This document shows positions 1 to 5,498 of a stretch of DNA of 6,584 nt, in pieces (position 1 is the first letter of the stretch; each line of letters begins with the position of its first letter). A program made the translations under genes and the position numbers. The notes under the pieces were generated by a model that was not told the origin of the DNA, made no database searches, and saw only the letters and a list, made by a program, of their open reading frames with translations. This DNA comes from Rhodoferax sp. (GTDB lineage: Bacteria > Pseudomonadota > Gammaproteobacteria > Burkholderiales > Burkholderiaceae_C), in contig JAIPDA010000138.1 of assembly GCA_021737905.1 (NCBI GenBank), positions 1 through 6,584 of the forward strand. The letters are read 5' to 3'.

Positions 1-524
1 GTGACGCTGCTTCGCTCAAGCAAGCCGAGCTTGATTTCAATGTCTCTTTACTCTTCGGCGGCCAGGTCAAGGGAGAGGGCATGCGCCTGTTCCAGATGTA
101 TTCGGCCGGCAATTTCATTGAGGCGACCAGCGAGACACCCTACTTTCAGATCGGCGAGTCCAAGTACGGCAAGCCGGTGCTGGACCGCGTCATCACGCCC
201 GGCATGCCGCTGGACGAAGCGGCCAAATGCGCGCTGGTGTCCATGGACTCCACCATGAAGTCCAATCTGTCAGTGGGCATGCCGCTGGACCTGGTGGTCT
301 ATGAAACCGACAAACTGCAAAGCGACAAGCTCGTTTGCATTGACCACGAAAACCCCTACTACCGCATGATGCACAACAGCTGGGGGAAGAAACTGCGCGA
401 AGTGTTTGACAGCATCGAAGACCCGGTGTGGGACGACGCTCATACCGACACGCCGCTCAAGATGCCTGCCGAGCGGCATGATGCGCTGAAAAAAATCCGG
501 ACCCCGGAAGACAAATTAATCTGA
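1..524 (+). CDS. Anbu-type proteasome-like peptidase, C-terminal part (5' end outside window)
   Basis: The reading frame is already open at the window edge (first whole codon at base 3) and runs 173 codons to TGA at 522-524. The sequence FNVSLLFGGQVKGEG followed by MRLFQMYSAGNFIEA and then YFQIGESKYGKPVLDRVI is characteristic of the bacterial Anbu / COG3484 proteasome-type proteases, Ntn hydrolases of roughly 240-250 residues related to HslV and 20S beta subunits. The N-terminal catalytic Thr and the first beta strands lie upstream of the window. Family knowledge: Anbu assembles into open spiral or ring-like oligomers and is often encoded with ATP-grasp, alpha-E and transglutaminase-like genes; its peptidase activity and substrates are poorly defined. 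An internal ATG at 81 begins in the middle of a conserved strand, so it is not the start. The next gene begins 22 bases downstream on the same strand and could be co-transcribed. Confidence 0.9.
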   Translation, partial: DAASLKQAELDFNVSLLFGGQVKGEGMRLFQMYSAGNFIEATSETPYFQIGESKYGKPVLDRVITPGMPLDEAAKCALVSMDSTMKSNLSVGMPLDLVVYETDKLQSDKLVCIDHENPYYRMMHNSWGKKLREVFDSIEDPVWDDAHTDTPLKMPAERHDALKKIRTPEDKLI

Positions 525-546
525 GTTTTTCAAGCCAAAGTACACC

Positions 547-1395
547 TTGCCCAATCGATCCAAACCCCTGCTCATTTTTTCCCACGGCAACAGTTTTCCG
601 GCCAGCACCTACGGCGTCATGCTGCACAGCCTGAAAGAGCGTGGGTTTTTAAGCAAGTCCATTGAAAAACTGGGCCACGATGCGCGCTACCCGGTGACCA
701 GCAACTGGCCCCATCTGGTGCAGCAGCTGGCCGACTTCACTGCGCACGAAGTTCAAAAGTCCGGTCAGCCGGCTTTTTTAGTGGGGCACTCTCTGGGCGG
801 CTATTTGAGCCTGATGTGCGCTGCCAGCCACCCGGTGCTTGGCGGCTTGCCGGTCAAGGGCGTGGTGCTGCTGGACGCGCCAGTGCTGGGCGGATGGCGC
901 GCCACGGCGCTGGGTGTGGCCAAAAAGACGCTGGTGGTCGGTTCGTTTTCGCCGGGCGCCGTCAGCCGCAAACGCAAGCATCTGTGGGCCAGCCGTGACG
1001 AAGCCTGGGCGCATTTTTCCAGCAAAAAAATGTTTGCCAGATGGGATCCGCAAGCATTGAACGACTACATCGACCACGGCACGCATGAGGCTGCGCCGGA
1101 CAGCAGCCACGCCGGCCAGCGCGAACTCAGCTTTGACCGCGCGGTTGAAACTGCCATCTACAACACCTTGCCGCACAACCTGGAGTCGCTGCTCAAACGC
1201 CATCCGCTCAAGTGCCCGGTGAGCTACATCGGCGGCTTGCATTCAGTCGAAATGGGACGCGTCGGCATGACGCTGACAGAAAAAATCACCAAAGGCCGCA
1301 TCATGATGCTCGATGGCAGCCATCTTTTCCCCATGGAAAAACCGCACGCTACGGCTGCGGCGCTTGAGGCCGCGCTGCTCAATCTCGCTATTTGA
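547..1395 (+). CDS. alpha/beta hydrolase, substrate unknown
   Basis: A 282-residue alpha/beta-hydrolase-fold protein without a visible signal peptide, so probably cytoplasmic. The first strand ends in HGNSFP (residues 13-18), the usual oxyanion-hole position. The nucleophile elbow is GHSLGG (80-85, Ser82), and the C-terminal catalytic His is likely His259 in DGSHLFPMEKP. The acid is less certain; it may lie in the 225-240 region or follow the LLDAP strand near Asp110. A helical cap fits residues about 115-215. The start is TTG at 547, with only a weak AAAG at 537-540 as ribosome binding site. The frame is open back to 520 but holds no ATG or GTG, and the next in-frame ATG (622) would delete the HGNSFP strand, so TTG is the best start. 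It follows the Anbu gene closely and ends 18 bases from the convergent uppP. The reaction could be ester, lipid or amide hydrolysis; the sequence does not decide. Confidence 0.85.
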   Translation: MPNRSKPLLIFSHGNSFPASTYGVMLHSLKERGFLSKSIEKLGHDARYPVTSNWPHLVQQLADFTAHEVQKSGQPAFLVGHSLGGYLSLMCAASHPVLGGLPVKGVVLLDAPVLGGWRATALGVAKKTLVVGSFSPGAVSRKRKHLWASRDEAWAHFSSKKMFARWDPQALNDYIDHGTHEAAPDSSHAGQRELSFDRAVETAIYNTLPHNLESLLKRHPLKCPVSYIGGLHSVEMGRVGMTLTEKITKGRIMMLDGSHLFPMEKPHATAAALEAALLNLAI

Positions 1396-1413
1396 TTCGA
1401 GCGCGTACCGTGC

Positions 1414-2247
1414 CTAGGCTGACCAGCGCACCCAGCCCATGTGCGCAGTCAGCAGCACCAGCAGCCCAAAGATGATGCGGTACCAGGCAAACACCACAAA
1501 GCTGTGCGTGGCAATGTAGCGCAGCAGCCAGCGAATGCACAGCCAGGCGCTCAAGAAAGAAAACAACAGGCCCACGGCAAACATAGGCAAGTCGGCCAGC
1601 GAGAGCAGCGCACGCTCTTTGTACAGGCTGTAGACGCCCGCGCCTATCAGCGTGGGAATGGCCAGGTAAAACGAAAAATCAGTCGCCGCCTTGCGCGACA
1701 GCCCCAGCAACATGCCGCCGATGATGGTGGCGCCGCTGCGGCTGGTGCCGGGGATCATGGCAAAGCACTGCACCAGACCGACTTTGAGCGCGTCCATCAA
1801 AGTCATGTGGTCGGCATCTTGAACGCGCGCTACCGCCGGGTTATTTTGCTGACGCTTTTCAGCCCACAAAATCACCAGCCCCCCCACAATGAAAGTGCTT
1901 GCCACCACCACAGGGTTGAATAAGTTGGCTTTGATGGCCTTGCCAAACAAGAGGCCCAGCACCACAGCCGGCAAAAATGCCACCAGCACATTGAGCGCCA
2001 AGCGCTGCGCCGGCTCCTCGCGCGGCAGCGCCAGCACTGTGCTTTTGATCTTTTGCCAGTACACCAGAATCACCGCAAAAATAGCGCCCGTCTGGATAGC
2101 GATGTCAAACACCTTGGCCTTGTCATCGTCCATGCCCAGCAAGGCACCCGCCAGAATCAAATGGCCGGTTGAAGAGATGGGCAAAAACTCGGTCAGGCCT
2201 TCCACCACGCCCATCACGGCGGCTTTGAACAGCAATAAAAAATCCAA
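1414..2247 (-). CDS. uppP: undecaprenyl-diphosphatase UppP (BacA family)
   Basis: This integral membrane phosphatase converts undecaprenyl diphosphate to undecaprenyl phosphate, recycling the lipid carrier for peptidoglycan and other envelope polymers; extra copies give bacitracin resistance in other bacteria. Both family signatures are present. In numbering from the upstream TTG, GVVEGLTEFLPISSTGH lies near residues 15-31 (Glu18, Glu22, Ser28, His31) and PGTSRSGATI near 168-177 (Arg172), matching the catalytic residues known in E. coli BacA. About eight hydrophobic segments span the rest. Start choice: an open frame extends to TTG at 2253, but that codon directly abuts an AAGGA Shine-Dalgarno (2258-2254). 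The TTG two codons later, at 2247, has ideal 6-base spacing and gives the N-terminus MDFLLLFKAAVMG, 277 aa, the usual family beginning. The stop is TAG, 18 bases from the convergent hydrolase. It is a complete, normal-length housekeeping gene. Confidence 0.95.
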   Translation of the reverse strand: MDFLLLFKAAVMGVVEGLTEFLPISSTGHLILAGALLGMDDDKAKVFDIAIQTGAIFAVILVYWQKIKSTVLALPREEPAQRLALNVLVAFLPAVVLGLLFGKAIKANLFNPVVVASTFIVGGLVILWAEKRQQNNPAVARVQDADHMTLMDALKVGLVQCFAMIPGTSRSGATIIGGMLLGLSRKAATDFSFYLAIPTLIGAGVYSLYKERALLSLADLPMFAVGLLFSFLSAWLCIRWLLRYIATHSFVVFAWYRIIFGLLVLLTAHMGWVRWSA

Positions 2248-2253
2248 GATCAA

Positions 2254-2258
2254 TCCTT
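2254..2258 (-). promoter_or_regulatory. Shine-Dalgarno of uppP that decides the start codon
   Basis: On the minus strand AAGGA is followed by TTGATC and then TTG. The first TTG touches the AAGGA with no spacer, while the second TTG (2247-2245) is 6 bases away. This favours initiation at 2247. Confidence 0.65.
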
Positions 2259-2272
2259 AGAGCAATGCACGC

Positions 2273-2300
2273 ATTATCGCGGCTCATCTGCGCCTGGAAA
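2273..2300 (-). promoter_or_regulatory. probable sigma70 promoter of uppP
   Basis: The minus strand reads TTTCCA (2300-2295), 16 bases, then GATAAT (2278-2273). The -10 matches five of six consensus positions and the -35 four of six. Transcription would start near 2266, giving a leader of about 19 bases that contains the AAGGA. No other likely promoter lies between the uppP start and the remnant at 2310-2438. Confidence 0.45.
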
Positions 2301-2309
2301 CCGGTGCTG

Positions 2310-2438
2310 CTACGCACTCCACTCCAGGAACTCATGTAAAGACTGGTCGCGCAAGTGTTCTGGCCAGTTCACCGAGGCATCGCAGTGCGGTCGACGGCTC
2401 TCGAATCCGTCAACCGTGATGAGCAGGCCTGATTTAGC
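2310..2438 (-). pseudogene. 42-codon open remnant, C-terminal tail of a lost gene (unidentified)
   Basis: Reading the minus strand from just after a TGA at 2441-2439 to a TAG at 2312-2310 gives 42 codons with no usable start codon. They include LLITVDGFESRRPHCDAS and then VNWPEHLRDQSLHEFLEWSA. The composition is protein-like, with Trp, acidic and aromatic residues in a plausible mix and mostly G or C at third positions, as in neighbouring genes. I do not recognise the family. Lying between uppP and vapC, it could be the tail of a gene whose front was removed when vapBC arrived. It could also be chance, since GC-rich DNA often has open frames of this size. Confidence 0.3.
2388..2416 (-). other. 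hairpin downstream of vapC (10-bp stem with one wobble)
   Basis: CGGTCGACGG (2388-2397) and CCGTCAACCG (2407-2416) form a stem around a 9-base loop. In minus-strand RNA the single mismatch becomes a U.G pair, so all ten positions pair. It lies about 66 bases after the vapC stop and could mark the 3' end of the vapBC transcript, but no U-tract follows. It also lies inside the putative gene remnant. Function is not established. Confidence 0.35.
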
Positions 2439-2481
2439 TCATGCGGCTGTGATGATTGAGATGCCTACCCAATGCGAACGC

Positions 2482-2886
2482 TTACCAAACTTCAAGTTTC
2501 AAACGCTGCTTAGGTATGCGCGCAAAAGCCTTGTCTCGGCTCACCAGAGTGGCCTTCAAGGCCACTGCGTGAGCGGCAATCATCATGTCAAAGTCACTTA
2601 AGTTGATGCCTTGTGTTTCCAAGCTGCTGCACAGTTCGCCATAGCAAGTCGCGGCAGCGGTATCCCACGGCATGACATCCATGTGCAAAAGCACTTGTGT
2701 CAGTGCAATTCGCAAGGCCACGGGCTGCCCCCTGCGCTGAATGCCATATTCAATTTCTGCCAAGGTCACGCTGGAAATTGCGGTCTGTCCAATAGGCAAT
2801 TTACTCAACTGCGCCAACAGCTTGGCGTCACGCCCTTGCATGATGTGGCTGATGACATTGGTGTCCAACAAATAACGCTGGGTCAT
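2482..2886 (-). CDS. vapC: VapC-type PIN-domain toxin (ribonuclease)
   Basis: A 134-residue single-domain PIN protein, normal length for a type II VapC toxin, a Mg-dependent endoribonuclease held inactive by its VapB partner. The acidic active site is intact: Asp8 in YLLDTN, Glu44 in TLAEIEYGI, Asp100 in SDFDMMIAAHA and Asp118 in LVSRDKAF. The IAAHA segment after Asp100 is the classic family hallmark. The ATG at 2886 overlaps the antitoxin stop in an ATGA junction (4 bases shared), so translation is probably coupled to vapB. It ends with TAA. By family knowledge the targets are usually initiator tRNA, other tRNAs or 23S rRNA, but nothing here shows which. Nothing suggests inactivation. Confidence 0.93.
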   Translation of the reverse strand: MTQRYLLDTNVISHIMQGRDAKLLAQLSKLPIGQTAISSVTLAEIEYGIQRRGQPVALRIALTQVLLHMDVMPWDTAAATCYGELCSSLETQGINLSDFDMMIAAHAVALKATLVSRDKAFARIPKQRLKLEVW

Positions 2887-3134
2887 TTTTCAACGGATTC
2901 AAATGGGTCGCGCCTTGCAGTGGTTTGTCGGCGTTCGATCAAAAAGTCTTCGCTGGCGTTCAAAGCCACGGCATCGAGTAAACCTTGCCAATCGCTGGGT
3001 TTGCGGGACAGCACCACGTCCCCCGTGATCGGGTCATGGCGGATGAACACTTCTGGCACGTCAAATCTGAATTCCAAGGGTAAGCGCACCGCTTGGCTGC
3101 GGCCGGTGGTGAAAATTTTGGCGGTAGATGACAT
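2883..3134 (-). CDS. vapB: VapB-type antitoxin, AbrB/SpoVT (VagC-like) family
   Basis: An 83-residue antitoxin. Its N-terminal swapped-hairpin AbrB DNA-binding domain is clear from MSSTAKIFTTGRSQAVRLPL (residues 1-20), which makes the dimer and binds the operator. The tail from about residue 48, through KPSDWQGLLDAV to RRDPFESVEK, is the acidic, amphipathic stretch expected to wrap VapC. The open frame extends further upstream to 3251, but ATG at 3134 is chosen because the family motif begins there. The extra upstream codons also read through the promoter and operator. The leader before the ATG is purine-rich (AAGAAAAAA) rather than carrying a strong Shine-Dalgarno. The gene overlaps vapC by 4 bases and diverges from glnS. 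It is probably autorepressed through the palindrome at 3154-3177. Confidence 0.92.
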   Translation of the reverse strand: MSSTAKIFTTGRSQAVRLPLEFRFDVPEVFIRHDPITGDVVLSRKPSDWQGLLDAVALNASEDFLIERRQTTARRDPFESVEK

Positions 3135-3153
3135 TTTTTTCTTGCTTGTCCGT

Positions 3154-3177
3154 TGATATGTCTCATGATACATATCA
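3154..3177. promoter_or_regulatory. palindromic operator of vapBC
   Basis: A perfect inverted repeat: TGATATGT (3154-3161), 8-base spacer, ACATATCA (3170-3177). The spacer itself contains the palindrome TCATGA (3163-3168). It covers the -10 box and transcription start of vapBC, the usual position for autorepression by a VapB/VapC complex. Binding is inferred from position and symmetry. Confidence 0.7.
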
Positions 3178-3193
3178 CCATGATCAGTGTCAA
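3165..3193 (-). promoter_or_regulatory. sigma70 promoter of vapBC
   Basis: On the minus strand a consensus -35 TTGACA (3193-3188) is followed by 17 bases and TATCAT (3170-3165), five of six matches to the -10. Transcription would begin near 3158 and give a leader of about 24 bases. The promoter overlaps the palindromic operator. Confidence 0.75.
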
Positions 3194-3211
3194 TCATGTC
3201 CGACAGCCCCC

Positions 3212-3217
3212 TAAAAT
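3212..3217 (+). promoter_or_regulatory. possible -10 box of glnS, six bases before the ATG
   Basis: TAAAAT at 3212-3217 matches five of six -10 positions. The glnS ATG is at 3224, so transcription would start at or beside the A of the start codon, giving a leaderless or near-leaderless mRNA. No Shine-Dalgarno precedes the ATG. No good -35 is seen at 17-18 bases upstream (around 3188-3194), which weakens the call. Confidence 0.4.
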
Positions 3218-3223
3218 CACTGC

Positions 3224-5038
3224 ATGACCAACCATGCCGCCCCAGCAACACCCGAAGAACACAAACCCAGCAACTTTTTGCGCCAGATCATCGACAAAGA
3301 CCTGGCCGATGGCACGTACGCCGCCCGCCGCTGGGGCGGCACGCCGGGCGATGCAGCCCACCACGCCGCCGGCCCGCTGGACACCGCCAAGGTGCGCTTG
3401 CGCTTTCCGCCCGAGCCCAACGGCTACCTGCATGTGGGTCACGCCAAAAGCATTTGCCTGAACTTCGGCTTGGCACGCGACTACGGCGGCGTGTGCCACC
3501 TGCGCTTTGACGACACCAACCCCGAAAAAGAAGACACCGAGTACGTCAACGCCATCATCGACGCCGTGCAGTGGCTGGGCTTTGACTGGCAGGCGCATGA
3601 CGGCTCAGGCACCAGCCACCTTTACCAGGCCAGCGACTACTTTGACTTCATGTACCGCGCCGCCGAGCACCTGGTGCAAGCCGGCCTGGCCTATGTGGAT
3701 GAGCAAAGCGCCGAAGACATGCGCGCCAACCGCGGCGACTTCGGCCACCCCGGCACAGACAGCCCGTTCAGAAAGCGCACGCCGGCCGAGAACCTGGCAC
3801 GTTTGCGGCAAATGCGAGACGGCGAGCTGGCCGATGGCGCAGCAGTGCTGCGCGCCAAGATCGACATGGCCTCGCCCAACATCAACCTGCGCGACCCGGC
3901 CCTCTACCGCATACGCCGCGCCACCCATCACCACACCGGCGACACCTGGTGCATCTACCCGATGTACACCTTTGCGCACCCGATCGAAGACGCGCTGGAG
4001 CAGATCACCCACAGCATCTGCACCCTGGAGTTTGAAGACCAGCGCCCGTTTTACGACTGGCTGCTGGACAAGCTGGCCGAAGGCGGGCTGATCGCCACGC
4101 CGCACCCGCACCAGTACGAGTTTGCGCGGCTTAACCTGACTTACGTGCTGACCAGCAAACGCAAGCTTGCGCAACTCGTCACAGAAAAACACGTGGCCGG
4201 CTGGGACGACCCGCGCATGCCCACCATCGCCGGGCTGCGCCGTCGCGGCTACACGCCCGCAAGCCTGCAACTGTTTGCAGAACGCATTGGCGTGACCAAA
4301 AGCGACAGCTGGATTGACTACGCCACACTCGAGGGCTGCCTGCGCGAAACGCTAGACGGCAGCGCCCCACGCGCCATGGCCGTGCTCGAGCCCGTCAAAC
4401 TGGTGCTGACCAACTGGGACGAAGTGATGGGCGAAGGCACGCTCGACGACTGCAGCGCGCCCGTACACCCGCACCTGCCCGAGCTGGGCAAACGCAGCTT
4501 CCAGATCGGCCGCGAAGTCTGGATCGAACGCGGTGACTACGAAGAAACACCGCCCAAAGGTTTCTTCAGGCTGTTCCCGGGTAACAAGGTGCGCCTCAAA
4601 TACGGCCACGTCATCGAGTGCACGGGCGCGGTCAAAAACGCCGCCGGCCAGGTCACTGAAGTGCAAGCTAGAGTGATTCCCGACACCAAAAGCGGCACTC
4701 CCGGCAGCGACTCGGTCAAGGTCAAAGGCGTCATCACCTGGGTCGGCGTGGCCGATGCGCTGCCCGCCGAAGTGCGACTTTATGAGCGCCTTTTCAGTGA
4801 AGCCCACCCCGGCACCGGCGACACCGATTTTTTGACGCAACTCAACCCTGGCAGCTTCAAGACCATCGCCGCCTACGTCGAACCCTCACTGGCCGCCGGC
4901 GGCGCCATCCAAGCAAAAGCCGGACAGCAGTTCCAGTTTGAGCGCCACGGCTACTTCGTGGCCGATCGCATCGACCACACCACTGCCAAACCGGTGTTCA
5001 ACCTGGCGGTAGGCCTGAAGGATTCCTGGGGTAAATAA
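3224..5038 (+). CDS. glnS: glutaminyl-tRNA synthetase (GlnRS)
   Basis: A 604-residue class I aminoacyl-tRNA synthetase that charges tRNA-Gln with glutamine in the cytoplasm. The HIGH motif is HVGH at 70-73 within FPPEPNGYLHVGHAKS. The KMSKS-equivalent loop is LTSKRKL at 309-315, followed by EKHVAGWDDPRMPTIAGLRR (321-340), closely like E. coli GlnRS. The anticodon-binding beta-barrel region spans about residue 380 to the end. The length exceeds the E. coli enzyme (about 554 aa), partly through an N-terminal extension (KPSNFLRQII... GTPGDAAHHAAG) common in related betaproteobacteria. The start is ATG 3224, with no Shine-Dalgarno but a -10-like TAAAAT just upstream. It ends GLKDSWGK-TAA. The last A of the stop is the first base of the next gene's ATG, and a diverged second copy of this 3' end lies 462 bases downstream. 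Confidence 0.97.
   Translation: MTNHAAPATPEEHKPSNFLRQIIDKDLADGTYAARRWGGTPGDAAHHAAGPLDTAKVRLRFPPEPNGYLHVGHAKSICLNFGLARDYGGVCHLRFDDTNPEKEDTEYVNAIIDAVQWLGFDWQAHDGSGTSHLYQASDYFDFMYRAAEHLVQAGLAYVDEQSAEDMRANRGDFGHPGTDSPFRKRTPAENLARLRQMRDGELADGAAVLRAKIDMASPNINLRDPALYRIRRATHHHTGDTWCIYPMYTFAHPIEDALEQITHSICTLEFEDQRPFYDWLLDKLAEGGLIATPHPHQYEFARLNLTYVLTSKRKLAQLVTEKHVAGWDDPRMPTIAGLRRRGYTPASLQLFAERIGVTKSDSWIDYATLEGCLRETLDGSAPRAMAVLEPVKLVLTNWDEVMGEGTLDDCSAPVHPHLPELGKRSFQIGREVWIERGDYEETPPKGFFRLFPGNKVRLKYGHVIECTGAVKNAAGQVTEVQARVIPDTKSGTPGSDSVKVKGVITWVGVADALPAEVRLYERLFSEAHPGTGDTDFLTQLNPGSFKTIAAYVEPSLAAGGAIQAKAGQQFQFERHGYFVADRIDHTTAKPVFNLAVGLKDSWGK
5012..5036 (+). repeat. direct repeat, copy 1: 3' end of glnS
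   Basis: This 25-base stretch encodes the last residues of GlnRS (GLKDSWGK) up to the first base of its stop. It is repeated at 5474-5498, offset by 462 bases, with 22 of 25 positions identical. The core AAGGATTCCTGGG is perfect. The copies bracket the DUF4258/DUF2283 gene pair. Confidence 0.85.
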
Positions 5039-5292
5039 TGCGCAGCGTCCGCTTCAACATGTACGTAGTGCTGACAGAGCACGCCAAGTTACGAATGGCT
5101 GAGCGGCAAATTAATGCGGAACTGGTATTGGAAATCATTGATACTGGAATCCTCAAAGACGCTGGGAACGCGCATTACTGGCTGTACAAACATATCAACG
5201 AACGTGCTGATAACTTGCTATGCGTTGCTGCTGTGATTGAAAATGCAGTTGTGATCAAGACCATCATGCATCACTGGGAGCCTGAGCCATGA
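5038..5292 (+). CDS. DUF4258 domain protein, putative toxin of a type II-like TA pair
   Basis: A small 84-residue protein. HAKLRMAERQI (residues 15-25) matches the DUF4258 signature (HA-x2-RM-x-ER-x-I), and the C-terminal strand VVIKTIMHHW (71-80) is its usual end. The fold is predicted to be RelE/ParE-like, and such genes commonly pair with DUF2283 genes; biochemical function is not well established. Starting at ATG 5038, it shares one base with the glnS stop (TAATG), and GGGG at 5028-5031 could act as a weak ribosome binding site, so translation may be coupled to glnS. Met8 (5059) is an alternative start that fits the domain edge. Codons are noticeably AT-richer than in glnS (for example AAATTAATG, GAAATCATTGATACT), which suggests acquisition. 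Its stop overlaps the next ATG (ATGA). Confidence 0.8.
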   Translation: MRSVRFNMYVVLTEHAKLRMAERQINAELVLEIIDTGILKDAGNAHYWLYKHINERADNLLCVAAVIENAVVIKTIMHHWEPEP

Positions 5293-5480
5293 AAAGCATT
5301 TATTTCGAAAGCGATGACATCCTGCAAATCCGGGTTTCAGATAAGCCCATCGTTCGCGAAGTGTCACAAGATTGGAATACAAACATCAGCTACGCTGAAG
5401 ACGGCTCCATCGTAGAGATCGTGCTGCTGGACGCCAAAAAAGAAGGCCTGTTACCGCTGGAATTCAGGAAAGCGGCTTAA
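5289..5480 (+). CDS. DUF2283 domain protein, putative antitoxin partner
   Basis: A 63-residue protein. IYFESDDILQIRVSDKPIV near the start and then YAEDGSIVEIVLLDAK (residues 35-50) are typical of DUF2283, in which a short strand with paired acids is followed by a DG-S-I-V-x-I-x-L-L-D strand. Family members are usually the short partner of a DUF4258 or BrnT-like protein, so an antitoxin role is inferred from the pairing and not shown. The ATG overlaps the upstream stop in ATGA, indicating coupled translation. It is AT-richer than glnS, like its partner. Its TAA (5478-5480) lies inside the second copy of the glnS 3' repeat, so the pair fills the space between repeats almost exactly. No separate promoter is visible; expression probably depends on glnS transcription. 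Confidence 0.78.
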   Translation: MKSIYFESDDILQIRVSDKPIVREVSQDWNTNISYAEDGSIVEIVLLDAKKEGLLPLEFRKAA

Positions 5481-5498
5481 AGGATTCCTGGGATAAAT
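5474..5498 (+). repeat. direct repeat, copy 2: displaced 3' end of glnS
   Basis: Read in the glnS frame this copy encodes GLKDSWDK followed by TGA (5498-5500). It differs from copy 1 by two changes that turn the Leu codon CTG into TTA and one that turns Gly into Asp. Conservation of reading frame and of the Leu suggests a genuine glnS end from this or a related lineage, separated from glnS by the inserted gene pair. Confidence 0.8.

Noticed and set aside
1396..1413. Bidirectional terminator between the convergent hydrolase and uppP genes
   Set aside because: The 18-base gap holds no convincing stem with flanking T/A runs.
2401..2415. TCGAATCC motif resembling a tRNA T-arm, as if a tRNA or att-site fragment lay beside vapBC
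   Set aside because: The loop would have 9 bases, no acceptor, anticodon or D-arm can be placed around it, and the sequence fits a plain hairpin.
2611..3156. 181-codon plus-strand frame opposite vapBC
   Set aside because: It lies antisense to two clear family genes, with low-complexity shadow composition and no ribosome binding site; it crosses the vapB/vapC junction.
3605..4270. Long minus-strand frames inside glnS (221 codons and, at 4352-4840, 162 codons)
   Set aside because: They are antisense shadows of high-GC glnS codons; the composition is rich in Val, Ala and Gly with no family motif.
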